This document shows, in pieces, positions 1 to 7,767 of a stretch of 64,000 bases of DNA. The position numbers and the translations under genes are program-made. The DNA comes from an uncultured Massilia sp. (lineage in GTDB: Bacteria > Pseudomonadota > Gammaproteobacteria > Burkholderiales > Burkholderiaceae). The stretch covers positions 1 through 64,000 of the forward strand of contig CAMLMV010000023.1 in assembly GCA_946481275.1 (NCBI GenBank), given 5' to 3'. Position 1 is the first letter of the stretch; each line of letters starts with the position of its first letter. The notes beneath the pieces were generated by a model, which made no database searches, had not been told where the DNA came from, and was given only the letters and a program-made list of their open reading frames with translations.

Positions 1-141
1 GACCGCCTGCTGCGCTTCGGCGCCGAGCTGGTGTTTGCCCTGTGCGAAGCCCGGACGGCGCGGCTGTACGGGAGTCGCAGCCATCGCAACCAGAAGCTGA
101 TCGACGGCGTGCGGCGGGCCGTGCAGGAGGCGCAATGCTGA
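1..141 (+). pseudogene. tnpA: IS607-type serine recombinase TnpA, C-terminal remnant, internally deleted
   Basis: Reading frame 1 is open from the window edge to a TGA at 139-141. It gives 46 residues, beginning DRLLRFGAELVFALCEAR and continuing TARLYGSRSHRNQKL. Both halves look like the C-terminal end of IS607-family serine recombinases. In that family the DRL-RFG-ELV block and the ARLYGSRS block are normally separated by roughly 30 or more residues that include a conserved acidic stretch and an LEIITVFS-like helix. Here the two blocks are joined directly, so an internal in-frame deletion is inferred. The frame overlaps the tnpB start by 7 bases, the normal IS607 arrangement. The N-terminal catalytic serine lies outside the window. 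The recombinase is probably inactive. Confidence 0.6.
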
Positions 142-1328
142 TCGCACACCGCATCGCCCTGGCCCCGAACAACGTGCAGGCAACGTATCTTGCGCGCGCC
201 GCCGGCGTCGCGCGCTTCGCCTACAACTGGGCCCTGTCCGAATGGCAACGACAATATGTGGCACGCCAGGCCGATCCGGCGCTGCCGGCGCCGTCACAGC
301 TCGCGCTGCGGCGCCAGCTGAACGCGATCAAGCGCGAACAATTCCCCTGGATGCTTGACGTCACGAAAAACGCGCCGCAAATGGCGATCACCCAGTTGGG
401 CGAGGCGTTCAAGAACTTTTTCGCGCATCGTTCCCGCTACCCCAGGTTTCGCCGCAAGGGCGTCGATGATCGTTTTACCCTCACGAATGACCAGTTCCGC
501 GTGGACGGCAGGCGCTTTTACGTCCCCAAGCTGGGCTGGTTACGCATGCGCGAAGCGTTACGCTTTAGCGGCCGCATCGTCTCGGCGACCGTTTCCCGCC
601 ACGCGGACCGATGGCATGTCAGCATCACTGTCGACGCAACCGAAGCATCCCCGCCACCAGCCGAAAACCAAGGTGGTGTGGTAGGGATCGATCTCGGCGT
701 GTCGGCGCTGGCCACGCTGTCGACGGGCGAACAGTGGCCGGGCCCAAAGGCGCTGCGTTCGCTCCTCGACCGGCTGCGGCGGCTGTCGCGCTCGCTGTCG
801 CGCAAGGTCAAGGGCTCCCGCAACCGGGACAGGGCGAAGCGGCGCCTGGCCCGGCTGCACGCGAGGATCGCCAGTCTGCGCCGCGACGGTTTGCACAAGC
901 TCACGACCAGCGTCGCCCGGCGCTTTCATACGATCGGAATCGAGGACCTGAACGTGAAGGGCATGCTCGGGAACCGGTGCCTGGCACGTGCAATCGCGGA
1001 CATGGGTTTTTATGAGCTACGCCGTCAGCTTGAATACAAGGCCGCATGGCGCGGCGGACATGTGGTCGTGGCCGACCGGTGGTACCCGAGCAGCAAGACG
1101 TGCTCGTGCTGCGGACATCGGCTGGAAGAGCTCGCGCTCGGGACGCGCAGTTGGACCTGTCCCGCGTGCGGGATACAGCACGACCGCGACGTCAACGCGG
1201 CCGTCAACCTGAAGAATATGGCGATGAGTTCCATCGCAACTGCCTGTGGAGGGATTGGCTCTGGCCCCGTGCATGCGCACGGGGCGAAACCGGTCCCCGT
1301 GAAGCAGGAACCCAGCGGCAAAAGTTAA
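135..1328 (+). CDS. tnpB: TnpB, RNA-guided nuclease of IS607-type element
   Basis: 397 residues, close to the usual 370-420 for TnpB. The helix-turn-helix/WED N-terminal part (MLIAHRIALAPNNVQ) is followed by a RuvC-like nuclease. RuvC-I is GIDLGVSALATLS with the catalytic Asp. RuvC-II is GIEDLNVKGML with the catalytic Glu. A CSCCGH...CPACG zinc ribbon follows, then HDRDVNAAVNLK with the RuvC-III Asp. All three acidic residues and all four zinc cysteines are present, so the nuclease looks intact. The ATG at 135 is chosen because family homology starts there and it overlaps the tnpA stop; an upstream GTG in frame lies inside tnpA. In the known family TnpB uses a guide RNA (omega/reRNA) made from the 3' end of the element. 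The hairpin at 1358-1392 may close that transcript. Confidence 0.9.
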   Translation: MLIAHRIALAPNNVQATYLARAAGVARFAYNWALSEWQRQYVARQADPALPAPSQLALRRQLNAIKREQFPWMLDVTKNAPQMAITQLGEAFKNFFAHRSRYPRFRRKGVDDRFTLTNDQFRVDGRRFYVPKLGWLRMREALRFSGRIVSATVSRHADRWHVSITVDATEASPPPAENQGGVVGIDLGVSALATLSTGEQWPGPKALRSLLDRLRRLSRSLSRKVKGSRNRDRAKRRLARLHARIASLRRDGLHKLTTSVARRFHTIGIEDLNVKGMLGNRCLARAIADMGFYELRRQLEYKAAWRGGHVVVADRWYPSSKTCSCCGHRLEELALGTRSWTCPACGIQHDRDVNAAVNLKNMAMSSIATACGGIGSGPVHAHGAKPVPVKQEPSGKS

Positions 1329-1357
1329 CTATGGTTAGCTTTGCGTAGGTCTTGGAG

Positions 1358-1392
1358 AACGGTTGCAAGCGTTATCGCTGCAACCCGTTTTT
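1358..1392 (+). terminator. Rho-independent terminator after tnpB
   Basis: The arms AACGGTTGCA and TGCAACCCGTT form a stem with one bulged C and an 11-base loop. On the plus strand a T-rich run (TTTTTCTTT) follows directly. It lies 30 bases after the tnpB stop and just past the end of the convergent gene at 1395. It may mark the 3' end of the tnpB-derived guide RNA. Confidence 0.65.
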
Positions 1393-1394
1393 CT

Positions 1395-1892
1395 TTATTC
1401 GCCTTTGGTAAATTCCGGCATCGCCGAGGAATGGTGATTGACGATCTTCCAGTCGCCGTCGATTTTCTTGTAAATATACGTGTAGCGCGCCCGGACTTTG
1501 GCCGGCTTGCCGTTCTTGACGATATCAAAAGTGTAGGCGCCGCTGTCGAAGGCAGAATTGTCGTCCAACAGGCGAATCTGGCGATAATTGATCGTGCCAT
1601 GCGGCTTCAATGCCAGGAAGTGATCGAAATAATCCTTGATCTCTTCCGGGGTCGCACGGATCTTGTTCGACACGGTTGGCTGCAAAATGCCGTCGTGCGC
1701 GTACAGCTTCACGACTTCGTCGCTGTTCCCCGTTGCCAGGGCCACATTCCAGCGATCAAACAGTGCGGCAATTTCCTTCTCGCCCGCCGTAGCGGGTGCG
1801 GGCGCCACGGCGTGATAGGCGACGGGCGTTTCCGCGGCGGCGCAGAAAGTGGAAGCGGTAAGCAAAGAAGCGATCAGAAGCAGAGATTTCAC
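1395..1892 (-). CDS. Secreted SgcJ/EcaC (SnoaL/DUF4440-like) family protein
   Basis: 165 residues. Residues 1-20 form a Sec signal peptide (KSLLLIASLLTASTFCAAA, cleavage after AAA). The rest is one NTF2-like cone domain: EKEIAALFDRWNVALATGN, YAHDGILQPTVSNKIRATPEE, then a C-terminal strand pair ending GDWKIVNHHSS. This is the pattern of the SgcJ/EcaC and CaMKII-association-domain-like group. Most members have no proven function, and a few bind small ligands or act as isomerases. Export suggests a periplasmic role. It stands alone, convergent with tnpB and divergent from the LuxR gene at 2047. A stand-alone housekeeping stress role is possible but not shown by the sequence. Confidence 0.8.
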   Translation of the reverse strand: MKSLLLIASLLTASTFCAAAETPVAYHAVAPAPATAGEKEIAALFDRWNVALATGNSDEVVKLYAHDGILQPTVSNKIRATPEEIKDYFDHFLALKPHGTINYRQIRLLDDNSAFDSGAYTFDIVKNGKPAKVRARYTYIYKKIDGDWKIVNHHSSAMPEFTKGE

Positions 1893-2046
1893 GTTGATTT
1901 CCTTTAGTTAGTCATCGGGGAGCGGCATGCGCAGGACCTGCCGACAAACCCAGTATGCGGTTCCCGTCGAGATAAAAAATCCGCCACTCGGGGGCAATGG
2001 CATATGCTGGTCGACATATAATTGCCACTCGACTTCGGCCATTTCC

Positions 2047-2832
2047 ATGCATTCGACTACCCCGTCACGCTCCCCTATCCTTTCCTCCGACAGCGCGCGG
2101 GTGACCCGCAGCCGCTATCGCCTTGGCGAAAGCAGCACGGCCCGATGGCGCCTGCTGATCGATGCCGCCGCCGTGCTGGCCGACGACGGCGCCCGGCCTG
2201 CGGCGCTGTCGACCGTACTGGGCAAGGCGCTGGCTTTCCTGTCGCTCGAAGACGGCGCGCTGCTGCAGGCGCAAGGCGACGGATTGTTTGTCCGCGCCGC
2301 CCAAGGGCCGGTGTCGCCGGCCGGCGCGCGCGTCACGCCCACGCACACGCTGCTGGCGGCGATGCAACACAACCAGCAAGCCGTACTGGTGCGGCAAGAT
2401 GTCGTCAGCGCCTTGCGCATCAGCCGCGAACGGCAGGCCGGGCTCGAGGTGCTGGTCCCGCTGCGCGTCGACGACAAGAACCGCGGCATCCTCGCACTGC
2501 TGGGTGGCGCCGGGGCATTACCGCCCAGCGCGGAGGACCTGGCGACCTTGCAGGCCCTGGCCACCTTGCTGGCATCGGTGCTGGCCACGTCGGCGCAGAT
2601 GGCGCGGGCGGCGCAGCCGGATCTGGCGGCCCTGCGCAACCTGCTGACGCCGCGCGAACTGCAGGTTTTTGCACTTTTGCCCAGCGGCATGACGAATGCG
2701 GCGATGGGAGAACAACTGGGAATCGCCGCCGGCACCGTCAAAGTGCACGTCGAACGCATTCTGCACAAGCTGGATCTGGGCGACCGCACCCAGGCCGCCG
2801 TGCGGGCCGCCGACTTCGGGTTCGGCGCATGA
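2047..2832 (+). CDS. LuxR-family transcriptional regulator with GAF-like sensor domain
   Basis: 261 residues from the ATG at 2047; an upstream in-frame start would only add low-complexity sequence without homology. Residues about 30-190 look like a GAF sensor fold (WRLLIDAAAVLADDG, LEVLVPLRVDDKNRGILALLG). Residues about 200-258 are a LuxR/NarL-type helix-turn-helix (LTPRELQVFALL, then GTVKVHVERILHKLDLGDR). There is no receiver domain, so activity is probably controlled by ligand binding to the GAF part rather than by phosphorylation. The stop codon overlaps the start of the next gene in an ATGA, so the regulator, the hybrid kinase and the response regulator are translated as one operon. Confidence 0.85.
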   Translation: MHSTTPSRSPILSSDSARVTRSRYRLGESSTARWRLLIDAAAVLADDGARPAALSTVLGKALAFLSLEDGALLQAQGDGLFVRAAQGPVSPAGARVTPTHTLLAAMQHNQQAVLVRQDVVSALRISRERQAGLEVLVPLRVDDKNRGILALLGGAGALPPSAEDLATLQALATLLASVLATSAQMARAAQPDLAALRNLLTPRELQVFALLPSGMTNAAMGEQLGIAAGTVKVHVERILHKLDLGDRTQAAVRAADFGFGA

Positions 2833-4691
2833 CCAGGCGGGCCTTCCCGTCGCATCCCCGCCACTGGCCACTGGCGCTGAAAGGCGGCCTGGTCATCGCG
2901 GCCTCGACGCTCCTGCTGCTGGCCTCCGCGATCACCAGCTACCGGCTGGAGCGCAACACCGCGGCCGCCACCGCCGACATGCTGCGTACCGTGCAGATGC
3001 AGGGCGACATCGAGCGCCTGCACACGCTCCTCGCCGAGGCCGCCACCGGCGTGCGCGGCTACCTGCTCACGGGGCGCGACGATTTTCTCACCCCCTATTA
3101 CGCCGCCAGCGAACAGTTGCCCGCCACGCTGGCCAAGCTGCGCGACGACGTGCACGATCCCGAACAACGCGAGCGTCTGCTACGCGTGCTGCCGCTGGTG
3201 CAAGACAAGCTTGCCAGCCTCGACCAGTTGCGCGGCCAGCGCAACGCCAGCACCGCCGAGCTGCAGGATCATTTGTTGCGCAGCAAGCGGATTCTCGACC
3301 GGCTGCGCGCCGAAATCGCCGCCATGACCCGACGCGAAGCGGTACTGGTGGCGCAGCGCACGGTGGACCTGCAGCGGGCGACGAACTGGAATCTGTGGAC
3401 CACGATCGCGATCATTCCGGCCAGCGTGGCCGGGGCGCTGGCCACGCTGATGTTTACCATCGGGCTGGTGCGGCGGGTGCGCCTGACGGCCGAAAATGCC
3501 GAACGCCTGACCCGCGACCAGCCGCTCAAGCCGACGCCGGACAATACCGACGAACTGGGCCAACTGGCCGAACGCCTGCACCAGACCAGCCTGCTGCTGG
3601 CCGGCCGTGCGTCGGCGGCACAGGCGGCGAGCCTCGCCAAGACCGAATTCCTGGCGCGCACCAGCCACGAGCTGCGCACCCCGCTCAACGCCATCCTCGG
3701 CTATGCGCAACTGCTCGAAACCGATTGCCGCGAGCCGCGCAACCGCGACCATGCGGCGCAGATACGCGTCGCCGGCCAACATTTGCTCTCCCTGATCAAT
3801 GAAGTGCTCGACATCGGCAGCATCGAGGCAGGCAAGCTGACGCTGGAATGCGTTCCGGTGGCGCTCGCGCCGCTGGCGGCGGAAGCGCTGGCGCTGATCC
3901 GGCCGCTGGCACGCCAGCGCGGCATCGACCTGCGGCTCGATGCCGCGGCGCCGGCCTGCACCGTCGTCGCGGACAGGCAGCGCTTGCTGCAAGTAATGCT
4001 CAACGTGCTGTCGAATGCGCTCAAATACGGCGCGGCCGACAGCAGGGTCGATATCGGCTGGCGCACCGCCGACGGCATGGTCCGCGTCGACATCGACGAC
4101 GCCGGACCGGGGATCGCGCCGTCGCATCGGCGCCGGCTGTTCGCTCCCTTCGACCGGCTGGGCGCCGAACGCGGCAAGACGGAAGGCGCCGGTCTCGGCC
4201 TGGCGGTGTCCAAAGCCTTGATGCAGGCGATGCAGGGCGACATCGGCCATGCCGAGCGTACCGGCGGCGGCAGCCGCTTCACACTCACCTTGCCTGCCTC
4301 GCAGGAAGCAGCCGCCCCGACTCCCGCACCACCCGCCGTCCACGAGCCCGACCCGCCCCCTGCCGGGAGCCGGGCCACCCATCGCGTGCTGTGCATCGAG
4401 GATGACGCCGCCACCCGCTTGTTGGTCGCCACGCTGCTGCAGAGGCGGCCGCATTGGCAATTGGCAATCGCCGAGGACGTCGAACGCGGCATGGCGCTGG
4501 CACGACAGCTGCAGCCGCACCTGCTCCTGCTCGGCGCCCCGCTGGCCGAGGCCAACGCACGCGCCGTCGGGAACGCGGTCCTGCTCGGCGCGCCGGTGGG
4601 GCCCGCGACCGCAAGCTGGCGGCATCTGGCCAAACCGCTCAAGGTGCCGGATTTCTTCGCCTTGCTGGATCTGATGGAGCAATCCACATGA
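2829..4691 (+). CDS. Hybrid histidine kinase, CHASE3-type sensor, degenerate receiver
   Basis: 620 residues. A membrane helix at about 18-37 and a second at about 191-214 enclose a periplasmic all-helical region of CHASE3 type (RLHTLLAEAATGVRGYLLTG). A short HAMP-like linker leads to HisKA with the phosphorylated His at 280 (SHELRTPLNAILGYAQLL). HATPase_c has the N box (NVLSNALKYG), G1 (DAGPGI) and G2 (GAGLGL). After a proline-rich linker comes a C-terminal receiver-like domain at about 518-618. It keeps the acidic pair D525-D526 and Lys602, but the phospho-acceptor Asp is replaced by Gly569 (LLLLGAPL). The receiver therefore cannot take phosphate in the usual way, and output must pass to another protein, most simply the response regulator encoded next, which starts in an overlapping ATG. 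Confidence 0.9.
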   Translation: MTRRAFPSHPRHWPLALKGGLVIAASTLLLLASAITSYRLERNTAAATADMLRTVQMQGDIERLHTLLAEAATGVRGYLLTGRDDFLTPYYAASEQLPATLAKLRDDVHDPEQRERLLRVLPLVQDKLASLDQLRGQRNASTAELQDHLLRSKRILDRLRAEIAAMTRREAVLVAQRTVDLQRATNWNLWTTIAIIPASVAGALATLMFTIGLVRRVRLTAENAERLTRDQPLKPTPDNTDELGQLAERLHQTSLLLAGRASAAQAASLAKTEFLARTSHELRTPLNAILGYAQLLETDCREPRNRDHAAQIRVAGQHLLSLINEVLDIGSIEAGKLTLECVPVALAPLAAEALALIRPLARQRGIDLRLDAAAPACTVVADRQRLLQVMLNVLSNALKYGAADSRVDIGWRTADGMVRVDIDDAGPGIAPSHRRRLFAPFDRLGAERGKTEGAGLGLAVSKALMQAMQGDIGHAERTGGGSRFTLTLPASQEAAAPTPAPPAVHEPDPPPAGSRATHRVLCIEDDAATRLLVATLLQRRPHWQLAIAEDVERGMALARQLQPHLLLLGAPLAEANARAVGNAVLLGAPVGPATASWRHLAKPLKVPDFFALLDLMEQST

Positions 4692-5158
4692 TGGAAAACG
4701 AAGTACTGGCCGCACGCGTGCTGATCATCGACGACCAGCCGGCCAACCTGCGCCTGCTCGAAGACCTCTTCATCGGCGAAGGGCTGACACAGGTGGTGGG
4801 CACCACCGATGCGAGGACCGCGCTGGGGCTGTACAACGCCTTCGACCCGGATCTGATCGTATTGGACCTCATGATGCCCGAGCTCGATGGTTATGCCGTA
4901 CTGGAGCAGCTCAAGCGCCGTGGCGACCCGTACGATTTTCGTCCGGTCCTGGTCATTACCGCCGATGCCACGGCCGAAGCCAAGCGGCGCGCGCTCGCGC
5001 TGGGGGCGAAAGACTTCCTGACCAAACCCTTCGATACGCTGGAAGCGATGCTGCGGGTCTGGAATCTGCTGGAAACCCGCGTACTGTACAAGCGCCTGCA
5101 GGCGATCGCGCCGAAGGATACGCTGGCGCCGCAGAATTACCGCGGGCGCCGCGACTAA
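4688..5158 (+). CDS. Single-domain response regulator (CheY-like)
   Basis: 156 residues, starting at the ATG at 4688, which overlaps the kinase stop (ATGATGG). The whole domain is a receiver with every key residue: acidic pair D15-D16 (LIIDDQPAN), phospho-acceptor D60 (IVLDLMMPELDGY), T91 (VITADA) and K113 (LTKPFD). After the receiver only about 35 residues remain, with no DNA-binding or enzymatic output domain. It most likely takes phosphate from the kinase at 2829 and acts by protein-protein contact. The link to the LuxR protein encoded first in the operon is an inference from gene order. Confidence 0.88.
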   Translation: MMENEVLAARVLIIDDQPANLRLLEDLFIGEGLTQVVGTTDARTALGLYNAFDPDLIVLDLMMPELDGYAVLEQLKRRGDPYDFRPVLVITADATAEAKRRALALGAKDFLTKPFDTLEAMLRVWNLLETRVLYKRLQAIAPKDTLAPQNYRGRRD

Positions 5159-5257
5159 GAACCTGTCCCGTCAGGCGAGGCGCCATCTCTACCGTACGCC
5201 GCCCAAAATCCGCTTGAACTAAAATGCATGTCAGAAATGTACTTACGTCAATCATAT

Positions 5258-5286
5258 TTGAGCAAATGAATCATTTGCCCTATACT
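5258..5286 (+). promoter_or_regulatory. Sigma70-type promoter with palindromic operator in the spacer
   Basis: The -35 TTGAGC (5258-5263) and -10 TATACT (5281-5286) are 17 bases apart. A perfect 17-base palindrome, GCAAATGA-A-TCATTTGC (5262-5278), fills the spacer and overlaps the -35. A repressor bound there would block RNA polymerase. The -10 is about 215 bases before the start of the gene at 5505, so the 5' leader would be long. The remaining 5159-5504 interval holds no other gene that I can support. Confidence 0.6.
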
Positions 5287-5504
5287 TGACCCCGATACAC
5301 ACACATAACAACGAGCGGCAGGCATCACGTTGACCTGGCCGCCGTGCGGCCCCGCCGCATCGCGGATGCACCCGAGGCATCCAGTCTTTCAACGGGTCCA
5401 GACGCCGGCCAAACGAGCCGCGCTGCGACCGCCCGCCTCCGCGCGCCGGACGGATCCAAGCTTCCCCGGCCCGCACCGAGGTCTTTCAATGAGGGCCGAT
5501 CTTC

Positions 5505-6566
5505 ATGACCCCGACACGACCATCGCACCGCCGACGCCTGCTCGCAACGGCATGCGCGCTGTGCGTCATCCTGACACCATCGGCGTTTGCGGCCAGCCGC
5601 AAGCCAGCTAAAACGCCGAAGACACCCGCCATCGCCGACTTCAGGGAATTGAGCGGCTCGCATCCCGGCACGTGCGAACAACCCGTCGCCCCGGCGCTCT
5701 CCGGCCTGGGCGAACCGACGACCCGCCAGTGTGCCTGGAGCCAGCGCGTGGAGATGGTGTACTGGCGCAGCATCCCGACGCCGGCCGCCACCTGCCTGCC
5801 GCCGGCCGCCATCGCGTGGCATCGCCTCACGCAAGCCATCCACGCGGATGCGCCGCCCTGGAACGCCGCCTGGTCCGGCCGCACCGTGACCACGACCACG
5901 CCTGAAACCCGGCAACTGGCCGCGATCTGGCGCGGCGACGACGGCCAGTGGTCGGCGGCACTGTGGCGCTGGCAGCCGTCCGAAAAGACGGACACGCGCG
6001 CCTGGCAGGCCGGCCACTGGGACGACGTGACGAAGGCCGCGCACGCGATCGATGCGGGCAATCCGCTGCCGGCCGCGTCGCCGCTGTTCGCCGCCTGGCG
6101 CGATGCGTCGCAGGGCAAGCCGCGCGTGCTCGATGGCGATGCGTGGCGCTGGGTGTCCGACAAGACCTGTTTGCGCCTCGAGACGTCGGGCATCAGCCAG
6201 ACGCGCATCCACCTGCCGTACTCGCGCGACGATGCGCGGCTGGAGCAGCGCAGCGGCATGCAGGTGCTGCTGGCGCGCCGCTTCCCGAATGCCGAATGGC
6301 TGCAGCCCTTTACCCTGCTGGAGCCGGGCCGTCCCGGCGACCGCACGGGTGCGAAGTTCATCGCCGTGTGGCGCGAAGGCGCCAGCGTCAAGGGACAGCT
6401 GTGGATTCCGCTGCGCGACGACGGGGGCATCGTCCGCGCGCGCATCGTCAGCGATCTCGCGCCCGCATCCGCGGAACGCCAGAAGGAACTGGCGAAGCAG
6501 CGGGCCGACATCATCGGGCGCGAGCTGACCGCGCTGGCCCACGCGTGGGAGGTGCGCCATGAATGA
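5505..6566 (+). CDS. Secreted protein of unknown function
   Basis: 353 residues. An Arg-rich N-terminus and a hydrophobic core (LLATACALCVILTPSAFA) form a signal peptide with likely cleavage after AFA at about residue 28. The mature part is rich in Trp and has a few Cys (GTCEQP, RQCAWS, ATCLPP, KTCLRLE), which could form disulfides in the periplasm. I recognise no family. It is the first gene of an operon: its stop overlaps by 8 bases the start of the antiporter gene at 6559, which in turn overlaps a YbdK-type ligase gene. The strict coupling suggests a periplasmic partner for the antiporter, but this is inference from context only. Confidence 0.75.
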   Translation: MTPTRPSHRRRLLATACALCVILTPSAFAASRKPAKTPKTPAIADFRELSGSHPGTCEQPVAPALSGLGEPTTRQCAWSQRVEMVYWRSIPTPAATCLPPAAIAWHRLTQAIHADAPPWNAAWSGRTVTTTTPETRQLAAIWRGDDGQWSAALWRWQPSEKTDTRAWQAGHWDDVTKAAHAIDAGNPLPAASPLFAAWRDASQGKPRVLDGDAWRWVSDKTCLRLETSGISQTRIHLPYSRDDARLEQRSGMQVLLARRFPNAEWLQPFTLLEPGRPGDRTGAKFIAVWREGASVKGQLWIPLRDDGGIVRARIVSDLAPASAERQKELAKQRADIIGRELTALAHAWEVRHE

Positions 6567-7767
6567 CGAATTGTCCACGCCTCTCTGGCTGCTGTCGCCG
6601 CTGGCCGTGCTGGGCGCCGGCCTGATGGTCGCGTTCGTGATCGGCCTGACCCTGCAGCGTTTCAGGATCCCCAAACTGTACGGCGCCGTGATCGCGGGCC
6701 TGCTGCTCGGCGCGAACGGTGCCGGCTTCATCGACCGCGCGCTGCTGACGCAGTTCCAGGAACTCCTCAACGGCGCCGCCGCGCTCGTGCTGTTCGAGGT
6801 CGGCCGCAAGATGGACCTCGCATGGCTGCTGCGCAGCGGCCGCCAGGGGGCCAGCCTGCTGCTCGCCACATTGGCGCGCGGTGCCGCGGCTGCGATCACG
6901 CTGGGCCTCCTCGGCCTGCCGTGGGGTGCCGCGATCTTCATCGGTTCGATCCTCATCGCCGTCAATCCCGTCATCCACAGTTCGATGGTGGCGGATGAGA
7001 ACGCGAGCGGCACGAGCACCTTCGCCACGTCGAACATGGTCGGCCTCTCCAACTTCGTCGCGCTGCTGGCACTCGGCATCACGCTCGCATGGACGCGCAG
7101 CCACGGCCAGGACGCCGACAGCGACTTCTGGATGGAGCTGATGCGCCAGGGCGGCAAACTCGTGATCGGTGCCCTGATCGCGGTGCTGTCCTACGGCGTC
7201 TATGCACTGGCCACGCGGCTGTGCAAGGTGCCGGCGACGCTGCGTCCCGGCATGCTGCTCGCCGCGCTGCTGATCGACCTGGGCCTGTGCTCCGTGATGT
7301 CCGCGAGCGCCCTGCTCTCGCTGCTGCTGATGGGCGTCCTGCTGCGCAATGCGGAGAAGCGCGACAACGTGTTCCAGGCCCAGTTGAAGACGGCGCAGGA
7401 CATCGGCTACGTGCTGCTGTTCCTGATGTCCGCGGCGCTGGTCGACCTGCAGGAGCTGCTGCACGGCTGGACCATCGTGGCCGCGCTGACGGTGTTCGCG
7501 GTCCGTATCGCGGCCACGCGCCTGGCCCTGTGGCCGGGCACCGCGTGGGACGTGCGCAAGCAGCATGCGATGGCCTTGTCGATGTGCTCCCTGGTGAGCT
7601 ACGGCGGCCTCGTTGTCGACAACACCCTGAATGCCTACACCGGGCTCGATGCGACGTCCACCGCCGTGATGGGCGCGTTGCTGGCCCTGAACGTCCTGCT
7701 GGCGCCCGGCCTCACGTGGCTCGGCTTGCACCTTGCGGGCGAAACCTATCGAGGAGGCGCGCAATGA
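6559..7767 (+). CDS. CPA2-type cation:proton antiporter (Na_H_Exchanger)
   Basis: 402 residues with about 11-12 hydrophobic segments spread over the whole length, for example LLSPLAVLGAGLMVAFVIGL, AALVLFEVGRKMDL and LLAALLIDLGLC. The pattern matches the transport module of CPA2 antiporters. The protein stops after the membrane domain, without the cytoplasmic RCK/TrkA domain present in KefB/KefC. It is predicted to exchange Na+ or K+ for H+ at the inner membrane; ion preference cannot be read from the sequence. Both ends overlap neighbours: an 8-base overlap with the secreted protein gene, and ATGA with the ligase gene. The pairing with a glutamate-cysteine-ligase-like enzyme recalls glutathione-gated K+ efflux, but no gating domain is encoded here. 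Confidence 0.8.
   Translation: MNDELSTPLWLLSPLAVLGAGLMVAFVIGLTLQRFRIPKLYGAVIAGLLLGANGAGFIDRALLTQFQELLNGAAALVLFEVGRKMDLAWLLRSGRQGASLLLATLARGAAAAITLGLLGLPWGAAIFIGSILIAVNPVIHSSMVADENASGTSTFATSNMVGLSNFVALLALGITLAWTRSHGQDADSDFWMELMRQGGKLVIGALIAVLSYGVYALATRLCKVPATLRPGMLLAALLIDLGLCSVMSASALLSLLLMGVLLRNAEKRDNVFQAQLKTAQDIGYVLLFLMSAALVDLQELLHGWTIVAALTVFAVRIAATRLALWPGTAWDVRKQHAMALSMCSLVSYGGLVVDNTLNAYTGLDATSTAVMGALLALNVLLAPGLTWLGLHLAGETYRGGAQ

Noticed and set aside
5325..7157. A 610-codon open frame on the minus strand opposite the secreted protein and antiporter genes
   Set aside because: It is an antisense shadow caused by GC-rich codon use; it has no homology, no ribosome site and lies opposite two clear genes.
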